A DNA stretch of 16,893 bases from Tetrahymena elliotti 4EA (Eukaryota > Ciliophora > Oligohymenophorea > Hymenostomatida > Tetrahymenidae), in assembly GCA_000231825.2 (NCBI GenBank), contig JH720332.1, positions 758,145 to 775,037 of the forward strand, read 5' to 3'. The notes beneath the pieces are model-generated. The model had not been told where the DNA came from. It saw only the letters and a list, made by a program, of their open reading frames with translations, and did not search any database. The translations under genes and the position numbers were made by a program. Below are positions 1-10,328 of this stretch, one piece after another. Each line of letters starts with the position of its first letter. The first letter of the stretch is position 1.

Positions 1-3000
1 AAGAAAAACATAAAATTTGAATTAAAAATGAATGAAAATAGCAAACAAAAATGAATGAAAGAGACAAATAAATATAAGTAAGCTAACCCAAATTACAGTT
101 AGTAGTCTCTCATAAAATAAAAGCTTTGTTTATTAAAAAATACATAATTAAAATAGAAGATCTATTTTTACTGGGGTTCAAAGTCAAAGTTGAGAATTTT
201 AACTATCTTAAAGAAAAAATTAATAATTTTACCTGAAATCAATATGAAGATTTTAGCAAGAAGTTAAATTAGAGCTTAATAACTTTAAATATTAAAATTA
301 ATTTATATTTTTCATCAAAAGAAATTGAAGTACTTCAGAGAGATTTGTAAAGTATTTTGTATTTTATATCAACATTTATTTCTTTTTAAATAACTTAAGA
401 TATTAAATTGACTATGTATTTATTAATTAATTAATAAATAAAATGAAAAATTTGATTAACTTATTCAATTAAATTTTGTAAAATATAAAAACAAATTAAA
501 TTAATTAGATAATACCTAATAAAATTTAGATTCAATTAAAATAGAAATCTTAAAAATTAATTTTTTTAATTCTTAATTAAATAAGATTTATTAATTTAGA
601 TTTTATTATTTAAAGTTTTAATTTCTTATATTTTTATATAAATTCAAAAATTATTTTTAGGGGCTTTAAATTCATAGTTACATTATTATTTTTTTGTTTA
701 ATTTAATGAATATATGCTCTTGTAACAACTACTTAAAAAATTTATATGTTTAGGTAGATTAAGAATAATTAAAAAAGAAAATAATAATTCAAAGATAATT
801 AATTAATTAATACACTTGCTTTGGACATGATATTATATAATTATTTATCCAATTATCATTTGAAAAAGAAAAAAAACCAAATGATTCAAATAAAATAATT
901 CTGATGAAATATTAATTTTTTATGACATAGATTGAGTTAATTAACTTCCTATTGTAATAAATTAAAGATAAATTAATATGTTAAATTGTTTGTGTGTATT
1001 TGGTCTCTTTAATAAAAACACTAAATCCCTACCCTAAGTTAAAATATTTGATAAATTTTCATAAAAATTTAATATAAAACATTCAAAACAAAACCTTTGA
1101 TCTGTAATTTTTTTATTATTCAAGTTGTAGTAGCATCAAAAGATGTAATCATTATAATTTTTCAGTTTAAGAGAAAATTGAAACCATAGAATAAATTATA
1201 TTGTAGAGTTATTTTTATGAACCAAATTCTTTGTTCATTATATCTGATAGCTTTAGTTTTGAATAGAGGATCACAAAAAAAGCTTATCAATAAAACAAAA
1301 TAATTTTTAAAGGGTATAAATGGCAAAAAATACAAAAAATAAAGAAATTTACTTAGCTTTGTAAGCTATTATTAAGAAGAAAGAAAAATTAGGAGTTGGT
1401 TGTTTAAAATAAAGTGAAATTATTTTCTAAATATCTCTAAAGAATAATATCAAACTTTTAAAAAAACTTGAATAAATTTGTTCATAAAATGGTTTTATTT
1501 AAAATTATTCTGTAATTTTATTTTAAGTTTAACATTAATTACTATATTTTTTAGATTCATGTTTGGAGTCCAGACATTTTGTATTAATTATTGCGCTAAA
1601 AATAAAAAATATCCCTTTCAAAATTTACAATAATTAATTTAAGGAATTAGATTATTTTTTATAGTATATCTGAAATTTGCTTCTAATACTTTTTAATGAA
1701 TGTAAAATATTTAACGTATCCATTAATTTAGTAAGCATAACTAGATTTAATAAAAATAAAAAAGAAAATAAATCAGATTCTGGGAATTGTATTAATTTGA
1801 ATTAAAATCCTAACCATTGAATCAAATATCAAAAGGCTCACTTAATAACTCAATAAATAGTTATAAATTGAATATAAGTTTTCCTCCATTTTTAAATTAG
1901 GACTTCATATTATTTTACATAAATTTCTAAACGAGATAGAGCTTTATTTAATATTATGCTGTAATTTTTATTTACTCTTTAATATTTATTGCTAAATTTT
2001 CCATTTTTTGTTTGGAATTAGCCATTTAATTTTTAAGGAATAGTAACAAATTTTAATTTATACCTTTGTGGAAATAACTTTTTCTAAATGTTTAAAAAAT
2101 ACCTAGACGCCTTTAAAAATGTGGTGTAAAATTGGCAATAAAATGGTATTGCTTGATATAATTCTGTAATTTTTTGATTATCTAAGCAATTTGTGTTAAG
2201 TTTTTTATTTTTATGTTTGAGAGTTGTCATTTTCTTATTTTCTATCAATTTCTCTAACAAAATTTATTGATCGAAATTATTATAAATTATGATATCTATC
2301 TTTAATTGGATTTTTTGTTATGACTTTACACTTTTTTATGAATACATATCATTAATGCTTTTTATTTTGTTAACAATTAAATTTTACTAATCTATTCTTC
2401 TTAAAATTAAATCATATTCATTTCTACTACAGTTAAAATATTTTAGAAAAATATTAGATCAAAAGGTTAATTATTTTAAAAATATACCCAGATATTTGAA
2501 TAACCCTCAATACAATTTAGGTTCGCATTTTGGTATCAGAATAATCATATTTTGAATATTTTTACCTTTTTTTATATGAAAATATGAATAAAAGAGGAAG
2601 GATATGCAGTAACTATTGTTTATTAAGAAATAAATTGAAAGGAAAATACATTCATAACTAATAAGCTAAAAACCTTAAATTAGTAAAATTATCTCTACTT
2701 AAATAAAAAATATTTTAAATTTTATTTGGAGAAACATATTTAAATTGCATTTATTTTTCATTTTCAGATGTAATTTTAGCAAAAAATCTTTTCTAATTAT
2801 ACCAAAAATATTGTCTTAATACACTTCTAAAAACAAAGTTCATTTAAATTATAATAAAAAATTTTTTGTAATCTTCTAACAAATTCTGGAGAAAAAGAGG
2901 TTTCTTCATATATAGATAAACAAAAATCTTAAACTTAATTTTACTGCTTTTAAATAGGACAATTTGATTTCAATATTATCTAATATTCATAAAAACAAAT

Positions 3001-3022
3001 AAAAATCAAATAAAGAAAAAAA
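1..3022. other. Left gene-free region
   Basis: About 3 kb of very A+T-rich DNA with no convincing gene on either strand. Open stretches occur, for example around 123-420 on the plus strand interrupted by a TGA at 234-236. With TGA as the only stop in DNA this poor in G, frames of 60-150 codons are expected by chance. The only structure I can support is the first copy of the long dispersed repeat (about 945-2215). The last stretch before 3023 is the 5' flank of the surface antigen gene. No telomere is seen at position 1, so the window starts inside a chromosome or at a contig break. Confidence 0.6.
945..2215 (+). repeat. Long dispersed direct repeat, copy 1
   Basis: This region is collinear with 10905-12405 in the same orientation. 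Matching anchors include 961/10921 (ATTAAAGATAAAT), 1021/10981 (CTAAATCCCT), 1165/11103 (GTTTAAGAGAAAATT), 1819/11961 (GAATCAAATATCAA), 1943/12120 (25 identical bases) and 2155/12348 (18 identical bases). The offset rises stepwise from 9960 to about 10193, so copy 2 has gained, or copy 1 has lost, sequence at several points. No coding frame is conserved between the copies. An internal module ending in a TGTAATTT motif recurs near 1490-1520, 1940-1967 and 2138-2172. The edges are approximate. Confidence 0.85.
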
Positions 3023-4042
3023 ATGAAAATTAATAGAATTATAACTCTACTTTCTTTTAAATTAATGCTTTTAAATGTAGTTTTTGCATAATAAGGATAA
3101 GGTGTTAAATGCTCAGATGATCTTGATATACCTTGTAAACCTTGTGGAAACTTTAACGAATCAATTTACAAACTTTTTAAATATGGAAGTGGCAATTAGT
3201 GCTATGTAGAAGATTGTTCTGTTTCTATAGTAGGAACTAATATTAATGGCTATGTTTGTTAATCTTGTAAAACTGCAACTGGGTCCAGTTTGATAAAATA
3301 GGGTTAATTTAGTGATGGTAAAAGTTGTGTAAATACTTGTCCTCATGGCGACACACCAGATAAAAGTTAGGACTATAATTGTGAGGGTAGTAATACTGGA
3401 GGTTCAGTACCATGTTCTTCTAATAACTCTAGCTGTGAAGGCTGTGGTACAACAACAGAAATCTAAAATTTGTTTGCATATTCTTCTGAAAATAATTAAT
3501 GTGCCGTTAAAGATTGCTATTCTAGAGTAGTAGGAGGAAATTTAAATGGCTGGGTTTGCAATTCTTGTACTACTGCAACTGGGAGTAATAATATTTTTAA
3601 GGGTTAGTTCTTTGATGGTACGAATTGTGTTGATACTTGTCCAAATGGATAGGAAGCTAGTGTTTCTACAGGCTATATTTGTAAACCTGTTGAAGTTCCA
3701 GGTAATCCTGTTTCCTGTTCTTCAGATGAATAGACATGTGGAGGGTGTGGTAAAGGTGCCAATATTTAAAATCTATTTAAGTTTAATAGAAATACTAATT
3801 GCTCTATTTTAGATTGTTCATCTGCTTTAACGGCTGCTAATTTAAATAAATGGGTTTGTTCTTCTTGTAATGGAGTAACAGGCTCAAAAATTCCAAACGG
3901 AAAATATTTCGATGGTTCTACTTGTGTAGAATCATGTGATAGCAAGAAGTTTATTAATAGTTTAAGCTACTTTTAATGTATAAACTATTCAATGATTGGA
4001 TTATCCTTCCTCTCTTTACTTTTATTAGCACTCTTATTTTGA
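3023..4042 (+). CDS. Cysteine-rich GPI-anchored surface antigen (immobilization-antigen-like)
   Basis: Predicted 339-residue surface protein, read with TAA and TAG as Gln and ending at TGA. Residues 1-22 form a signal peptide with likely cleavage after VFA. The body is three tandem repeats of exactly 101 residues, beginning at Cys30, Cys131 and Cys232. Each has about ten cysteines in the same order, including CxxC pairs (38/41, 79/82; 138/141, 179/182; 239/242, 279/282) and a shared F-x-D-G-x-x-C-V motif. The C-terminus (about 322-339) is an uncharged hydrophobic tail with nothing after it, as in GPI-anchor signals. N-glycosylation sequons lie at N45, N134/N135 and N321. Tetrahymena Ser and Ichthyophthirius i-antigens have this same plan of signal peptide, periodic-Cys repeats and GPI tail, so a cell or ciliary surface location is inferred. 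The start is the first in-frame ATG, preceded by an A-rich leader. All 15 glutamines are TAA (9) or TAG (6). The exact family member cannot be named. Confidence 0.88.
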
Positions 4043-4255
4043 AAATATGAGATTTATACTTATTTTAATCAATCTATTATTCGTTATGTTTATTTTATGA
4101 ATATTAATCTTTTACTTATTTTACTTAAAATAGTTTCCCATTCAAAATAATATTCTTTTTATCATATTTTTAATTTATAAACAATAAATAAATATTCTCT
4201 GATTAAAAAGGAAATTTCAAAACTCTAACAACAATTAAAAAAATAATTTACATTT

Positions 4256-4924
4256 TCAAGTCAAAAGTATATTGGTTTTATTCTTGTGTTTTAGACTTGT
4301 ATATTTAATTTGGGCCAGATTACCCTTTTTTCTATATATGAAGTTTTTATGATCTGAGCATTTTAAATTATTTATAAAGAATTAATTCTTCAAATGGATA
4401 ATTAGGGATTCTAGATCTAATCTACTTTCTCTTCTCTAAATATTTTTTTTGTTTCTCATTTAATAAATCATCTTTCCATTAAGATATTGTATTGTGTCTA
4501 ATGATATACCATATTCAGGATATTTTTCATTCATTTATCTTGCATTTTCTCTGCAATTATTAGACTTATAGACTAATCCTAGTTCTTTAGGATTTCAATC
4601 TGGGCTTTTTAAAACCCATTCTATCACTTAAATCTCATTTTTTTCAAGAAAATCGTTAATTTTTACTCCATCATGATAAGGAGCATCATCAAGCTAAAAG
4701 TATGTGAATTTTTATTTATCTCTCCTTAAAAAAGAATGATTCTGAGCTTCCTAAGAGTATGGAATTATGTGCGATCTATGTAAAATGCCATTTTAGACAA
4801 CAGCATAATATTTGTATAACAAAAAAGAGTAATACTTTGATAAATATTTCCTATCATATTACCAAAAAAGACAAGCTATTCTAAAACAGCTTCATGTATT
4901 TCGTGTAAAACAACTTTTAAGTCT
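4256..4924 (-). pseudogene. Decayed Tc1/mariner (DD34E) transposase
   Basis: A minus-strand frame, read with TAA/TAG as Gln, is open from 4924 to 4256 apart from one TGA at 4595-4597. It carries the C-terminal half of an IS630/Tc1/mariner DDE domain. LDDAPYHDG stands where the family has QDNAPxH (first Asp at 4688-4690). The block EIQVIEWVLKSPD is followed by NPKELGLV, matching the family's SPDLNPIExxW block (Glu at 4583-4585). There are exactly 34 residues between Asp and Glu, the DD34E spacing of Tc1. The TGA replaces the usual Leu between SPD and NP, and the final Trp of the block is Val. The first catalytic Asp and the DNA-binding part are not recognisable; frame shifts above about 4880 are likely. 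I therefore call it a pseudogene. It lies between two convergent surface-protein genes. Confidence 0.72.
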
Positions 4925-5686
4925 TCAACATACTGGTTCTTAATGAAAAAAACTTACTTCCTGAATTTTGGTCCTTTGCAGAAAGGTCAGAAGAGAGAGA
5001 AAGAGAGCCAAGCTTCAATGAAATAAATATTAACATTTTATAACGCAAAAACTAATCTAATATTTAGGATAAGAATAAATCAAGATAAAACTATAGAAAA
5101 ATATCTAGAATAGTAAATTAGATTATTACATGTCATTCAGTATATATTTTCTTACAAATTTAATTCTTTTTTATTATCCTTTATTCCAATTCTTTTATAA
5201 AAATATTGAAGAGATTTATTTGATTTTATTTTTTTAGTTTAGAAATTGTGAGTATTTATTTTATTGATTTTTACTATTGTTAATATTATAATTAGTACAA
5301 GATTTCAATAATATCAAAAATATTTTTTGAATTTAAGATTGATAAAGACAATTTTGCTATTGCTTAACCAAAAAGAAATATTAATTTCATTTTGTTAAAT
5401 AAACCTTAATATATTCTGTCATTCATATTGTTATCTAGCTAAAATTTATAGCAAAACCTTTGACCTTTGGGTTTATCTTATTTTTAACTTTTTCTGATAA
5501 TACCATAACAAAATAAAATTAAATTTTAAAAAAGAAATAAGAAGTTAAATTTTTTTAAATATTTACTTTTCAATTCTAAAATCGTCTTCATAAAAACACA
5601 TGTAAAGCATAAATACGTAACAACAAAAAAATTGATAAAAGTAAGTGGTTTAATGGGCTTTCTAAGTGGTTTGAAAATAGGATTTT
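4925..5686. other. Intergenic region, no gene seen
   Basis: A+T-rich DNA between the transposase relic and the 3' end of the second surface gene. The first 100 bases or so may contain frameshifted remnants of the transposase N-terminus. A frame offset from the main relic reads plausibly through 4880-4980, but I see no diagnostic motif in it. The rest (5010-5686) shows no gene. The 10-base sequence TAAGTGGTTT occurs twice just downstream of the surface gene stop (5642-5651 and 5663-5672), in what would be its 3' untranslated region. Confidence 0.5.
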
Positions 5687-6217
5687 TCAAATAAGTAGCA
5701 ACAATAAGGTAAATGCAATAAAGGCAGTTAAGATGGAAGAACTTGATGTGCACCCTGTACCACCAGAAGTTGTGGCAACTGAACCAGAGTAACCAGATTT
5801 ACATGCACAAGTAGTTTGGCTAGTTGATAGAGTCAATGCATTAGCATCATAACAGCTACAGCTGGCAATACTTCCTACAGTTGAAGATGCAGTTGATGTA
5901 GAGTAATCAGGACATTATGTACAAGAAGCAGCAGCACTACCAGAAGCAGCGGTTGCAACGTAGTAACCTGCAACACAGATATTACAAGCAGATAAAGAAA
6001 TACCTGCACCAGTATTTGTTGAACCTGCAGTAGATGAGGTATTAGTAGAGCATTAATTGCAGGTACCAGTAGAAGAAGCATCAGTACCATAGTAACCAGC
6101 ATCACAATAGCAACTTGTAACACTTGAGACTGTAAGTTCAGAGGCATTTGTTGCACATGTAGCTGATGCAAAGCCTGCAAAAGCTAAAAGAGTAGCTAAG
6201 ACTAATATTTTGTTCAT
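5687..6217 (-). CDS. Small cysteine-rich GPI-type surface protein
   Basis: Predicted 176-residue secreted and membrane-anchored protein. Residues 1-19 are a signal peptide with likely cleavage after ASA. Residues 20-157 are rich in Ser, Thr, Ala and Gly, with 14 cysteines, mostly in CxC or CxxC pairs (36/38, 53/56, 78/81, 99/102, 120/122, 137/139). CxxGYY or CxAGYY turns (GYYG at 41-44, GYYV at 84-87, GYSG at 142-145) resemble the GCC2/GCC3 ephrin-receptor-like cysteine repeats common in ciliate surface proteins. Residues 162-176 are a terminal hydrophobic tail after a Ser run, typical of GPI attachment. Two of three Gln codons are TAA. The start is the only suitable ATG before the signal peptide, and translation ends at TGA. 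The gene is clearly richer in G+C than its surroundings, with heavy use of GCT, TCT, ACT and GGT, suggesting strong expression. It converges with the antigen gene at 3023-4042. Its ligand and role are unknown. Confidence 0.87.
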
Positions 6218-9200
6218 CTTTTTTTATTTTTTTTCAATTTTTGATTGATTGATTTATTTAATTTATTTTTTTTACTAATTCATCAGCTTGCCATCTTTTT
6301 AAATGTCAGAATGGCATATAGAAGGTATAGGGTAAGCTATACCATTTAATCAATAATGAAAAGGTATTCAGTCTGTAAATTACCTTCCAAACCTCTTCGA
6401 AAAATTAAGATCAAAAACTAAAAGGGATGGATTCATAATTTTAAATATGATCGATATTATTAGCCTAAATCTGTCAAATATTTATATTTTCATTAATAAT
6501 CTCCTTTAGCTTTACATAATTACTTCATTTTCAAGCCCAATAAATAAATAAGCCAAGCGATTTTTAATTGATAACTTACCCCATCAAAATATATTTAGCA
6601 TTTATTAAGAAAAAGTTAACTTATGATAAGTAAATTAAGCAATTAGAGGAAAAATAAAGGATGAATAATTTGAAATTTAAAATTCTTACATCATCTCTTT
6701 TAATTTTAAAAATTAAAGGATATTGAATCTTTTTTCAAAAGAAAATGAATCAGTTTTTATTAGGAATTAATTAGTTTATTTTCTAATTTAAGTGCCATTT
6801 TAGTTAAATAAAATACAAATAAATTATAGCCCGATAATATTCATAAATGAATTTATCCCTTTTTATTTTTAATTACATATTTTTTTTAAAACACTAATTT
6901 TTTCAATTTTTAGCTCAATTCTTTTTCTTGAAACAAAATTTTTAAATAATACTAATAGTTTGTTTAACCATATTTGTTGAATAATAAAATCCTATCATAT
7001 TAAAATTAAAAATAGTATATAATGTCATTTAAAAACTAAAAAGAATAAATACAAAAGATAGTTTTGATATTCTAAAAATTTCCATTTATTCTTAAATTAT
7101 TAACAAATTATTGATTCTAAATAACAATTTATGATTTGTTTAGATTTGATGGAATCTAAATAAGAAAAATCAAAATAGTTTTATTTTCTTAATATTATTT
7201 TTTATTGAAAAGCTTTTAAACTAAAACTTTTTTTTTCTGATGGGCAAAATCAAAATTATAAAAAAGATTTTACAATACACATCTTCTTTTATTTGAAATT
7301 ATGTATTAATTTAAAATTCAGAAATGAAAAGTTATAATTACAATTTATTTAAATGTAAGTGAGGCCTTAATTTGATTAAAACAGATACAATCATAAAAAG
7401 TGTATAAAAAGTGTGAAATAGTATGATGAATAATAAAATAAATGCTTCATAAAATAGAAAAAGAAAATAATATATTAATTTTCATAGTAAAATGAATTTT
7501 CCCTGAAAACATGGTTAGTTTATTGTTCAAAGATGCTTTCATACGTTATTTAATCCAAAGTAAAAAATAATTGTTCATCAATATCATGAAAAATTGCATC
7601 ATTAAATTACCAAAGCCAAATAATTTTTAAAATTACACAATCAGGAATCAAAAGAATTCACTCTATTACACAATTTAAATTTCCTTAAATCCCCCAACTA
7701 TAATTACAAAATTAAAAAGCAGGATAGAATGAAAATAGGATAACTTCTACAAAATCACTTAAAAGAATAAAAATAAATGTCTACTTGCTCATCTAGCATA
7801 GATTTTTAAAATCAAATATTTACTTTTCTCATGAGCATCAAAAATAAATAATAGAAGTAGAAAATTAAAATAAAAAAAGTTTCATTGATTATTTTTTAAA
7901 AAGTTGAAGTTATTTTACAAATTTTAACCTGATTTAAGAAAAAGAGATATCAAATATTTCCTTTTTTATCATACACGTGAATAATTAAAAAAAAATAAAA
8001 ATTCAAAAAAGAGCGTGAATAATTAAAATAGAAAAAGAAAATTAAAATTAAGATTGTTTAGTTTTTTAAAAGCGCTGGGTGAATTTTTAAAATTTAAGCA
8101 TGTGACATGTGACTGTTCAGAAAAATTTTAAAAATTTAATAAAGTAATTTATAAACGCACAACTTATTCAAAAAAAAAATTTATATTTATGCTATCTAGT
8201 AATTTTTTAATTTTGATCTAAAATCATTTGCATCTTAATTTAGTAAATCTTACAAATTTTTTGTAAAAAAGTAAAAGGGTCACAATAAATCAATATGAAT
8301 GAGTTAGAAATTTTATTTTTATATGTTTACTACCATGTAGTTCTATTTGAATCATAAGAGAATGTTTATATATTCAAATATAATTAAAAAGTTAAAATCT
8401 CTCTCTCTCTCCATTTTTTCTTTATTTTTAAATGTTTATTAATTTTCTATTCTTAAATTTTTTTCAATCAATCAGCCTTTCTTCTCTCAAAAAACAGAAT
8501 AGCTAAATTTTAATATTATTTTTAAATATTATCATTGCTTTATCAAGTTTTCTTAATCTTGTTTATAAAAAATAATTTTCTTAAGATACCAAATTCATAA
8601 AAAGATAAACTCAACTTATTTATTTTAAATTTGGAGATTTTTGGTTGAATTTACTTAAAATATTAAATCTTTTACATCAAAATATTTAACTAAAGAATTC
8701 TTTAAGATAATATATTTTATGCTTAAAATTACTTCAACATTAATATCCTGAAAGTCTCTGTGCCTACTTGTTATAATAATTTTTTGCTGATCACAGTTAT
8801 CTTGTTTAGGGATAATTTTCTGTAAAATATTCTAAAAAAATCAATATTTATGAGTTGAGCTTATGTACTTCTGTGTGTCCAGTCATATAAAATGAATTTT
8901 CACCTATTTATGAAAAATATTTCAAAAGATTTTATAAATTTATTTGAAAAAATATTAAAAAATAGTAAAATTCATAAATAATAAAAAAGTAATTTTTTAT
9001 GTACTTCACCTGAAATAAAAACAGAATAATTTATTTTAAAAATAAATATATTAAATAAACATTGAAAAATATTTGTCATTACTTTTTTTCTAAAACTTTG
9101 TCTGAATTCCCAAGTTAGGTATGCAAAAGTGCTCAAATGTAAAAAATAAAAATCACATTTTGATAAAATTCCACCCATAAACCACCAAACTATTAAATAT

Positions 9201-9348
9201 GAAAATTATCATTCATTATTTAATATTGTAAATTAAATTATTCATGCATCTCCTTTTTACAAAAAATATCTATCTATTATATAAATATATTTTTGAAATT
9301 AGTTAATAATTTTAAAGATAATACTAAATTAAAAATTAAACTCATCAC
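6218..9348. other. Gene desert
   Basis: Just over 3 kb without a supportable gene. The segment next to 6217 is the promoter and 5' leader of the small surface protein: on its coding strand it has an A-rich leader with three ATCA-type tetramers just before the ATG. A small inverted repeat (GGTATA at 6324-6329, TATACC at 6338-6343) lies further upstream. The rest is poly-A/poly-T-rich DNA with a TC microsatellite at 8398-8411. The best open frame (minus strand, 8595-8840, 82 codons) has no recognisable motif and no ATG where expected. Confidence 0.55.
8398..8411 (+). repeat. TC dinucleotide microsatellite
   Basis: Seven TC units in a row, inside non-coding DNA. It stands out only because runs with C are rare in this region. 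Confidence 0.9.
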
Positions 9349-9394
9349 AAACCCTAACCTCAATCTCAACCCAAACCCTAACTCTAACTCTAAA
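9349..9394 (-). repeat. Interstitial degenerate telomere-like hexamers
   Basis: From 9352 to 9393 the plus strand reads as seven hexamers in perfect register: CCCTAA, CCTCAA, TCTCAA, CCCAAA, CCCTAA, CTCTAA, CTCTAA. Each can be derived from the Tetrahymena C-strand repeat CCCCAA by one or two changes in the C positions, and all but one of those changes is C to T. The final AA never changes. The tract is far richer in C than its surroundings. The C-rich strand is on the plus strand, the orientation of a left chromosome end and opposite to the real telomere at 16844. Further CCCTAA words occur nearby at about 9478 and 10678. Origin from a CCCTAA-type repeat, or as a simple hexamer satellite, is also possible. 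Confidence 0.7.
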
Positions 9395-9435
9395 AAAATA
9401 AAAAAATTTTTTAATCATATTTTAAAAATGATCAT

Positions 9436-9542
9436 GCTTCTCATCTAAACTAAACAGCCCAATAGTCTCACTACAAACCCTAATTTCCAATAGTAATTAT
9501 TGTAATTCCTGGTTTAGATAAATGACTCGAATAGATGAGAGC
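9436..9542. repeat. Nested inverted repeats beside the telomere-like tract
   Basis: GCTTCTCATCT at 9436-9446 is the inverse of AGATGAGAGC at 9533-9542 with one base missing. Just inside, ATCTAAAC at 9443-9450 is the exact inverse of GTTTAGAT at 9512-9519. The arms are ordered so that both pairs could contribute to one imperfect hairpin of about 107 bases, or be the ends of a small fold-back element. There is no coding capacity inside. Confidence 0.45.
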
Positions 9543-9630
9543 TTACTAAATTTTGAAAAAATGGCAAAAAATAGCCGAAATTGAAGACTATGGATGTAAA
9601 TTAAGGTGAAATTTTGAGGACTAGATTTGA

Positions 9631-10146
9631 AAATTTATTAATAATTTAAAAAAAAACTTTTCTTATTTATCAAAATCTGTTATTAAAAAAAGTAAAAAAG
9701 CATTCTTAACTTTCCAATTGCCAACTTCCCAATAAACCATTAATCAATTGCCAGATTTTCATAAATAAAAACATAATTTTTCACCAATACCACCTTTAGA
9801 CACCTTTAATCATGACTACTCCTCTCAACCTGTGAGACCTAGACGCTTTGAAGGAAAATTTACTTTCTTTCAACTACTCATCAAATTACACTGGCTATAA
9901 ATAGATATGAATCCCTATATTTGCCAGCTAGTAACCAGTCTAGCACAATCTCATGATTCATCCTCTTTATGGCTCACCTAATATAATGAGAGACCTTTAA
10001 ATTTCAATGAAGAGATAAATTAGTTAGCAAATACTCAAGAGCTATACTTTCCACATTAAAATAATTAATTTTAATCTAAATTTTCAAATTAAATGGATGT
10101 AAATATTGCCAAGTTTAAAAAGTTGGAAACACCATTTATTTTTTGA
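9631..10146 (+). pseudogene. Retrotransposon Gag-like relic
   Basis: A plus-strand frame, read with TAA/TAG as Gln, stays open for 171 codons between TGAs at 9628 and 10144. It has no ATG near its beginning, so it is a fragment or part of a spliced gene. From about 9784 the peptide looks like the capsid part of Ty3/gypsy-type Gag: a proline-rich lead (PIPPLDTF), then RPRRFEGKFTFFQLLIKL, then NPYICQLVTSLAQ, a WLTQY aromatic block, NFNEEINQL, and near the end VNIAKFKKLE. This follows the family order F-x-G, helix, N-x-x-x, W, F-x-x-F, A-x-F-x-x-L. No CCHC zinc knuckle, protease or reverse transcriptase follows. The segment is richer in G+C than its flanks. The resemblance is by eye and the call is tentative; a chance open frame is the alternative. 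Confidence 0.42.
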
Positions 10147-10328
10147 TAATTATTAGTCCAATAGAATTTTTTGCAATTTATTCTGAAAATACAGATTATA
10201 TCAACCTAGAATTGATAGAAATGAAATGATTGAAAGGGAGAATTTACAATAAAATTTTAATTGAATGAAAAAATCTGTTTTCAGAAATCACTTTTATATT
10301 TAAAGTTAGTACATGATATATGAATTAT

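Noticed and set aside
123..420. Plus-strand open frame with peptide-like stretches, broken by TGA at 234-236
   Set aside because: With TGA the only stop, frames of this length are common in this A+T-rich DNA. No motif, no suitable start and no composition change support a gene.
1021..1035. CCCTA/CCCTAA words in the first long repeat copy as another telomere relic
   Set aside because: Only two units, and the matching position in copy 2 reads CCCTATTCTAA, so this is ordinary repeat sequence, not a hexamer array.
5875..6180. Leu/Val/Gln-rich minus-strand frame inside the small surface protein gene
   Set aside because: It is the +1 shadow of the Cys-rich gene. The true frame has a signal peptide, paired cysteines and a hydrophobic tail.
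6324..6343. Small inverted repeat GGTATA/TATACC upstream of the small surface gene
   Set aside because: Six-base arms are too short to call an operator or element without other evidence.
8595..8840. Minus-strand open frame of 82 codons with a fairly mixed residue composition
   Set aside because: No ATG at a sensible place, no recognisable motif, and length within chance expectation. It might be a worn-out gene fragment, but I cannot support it.
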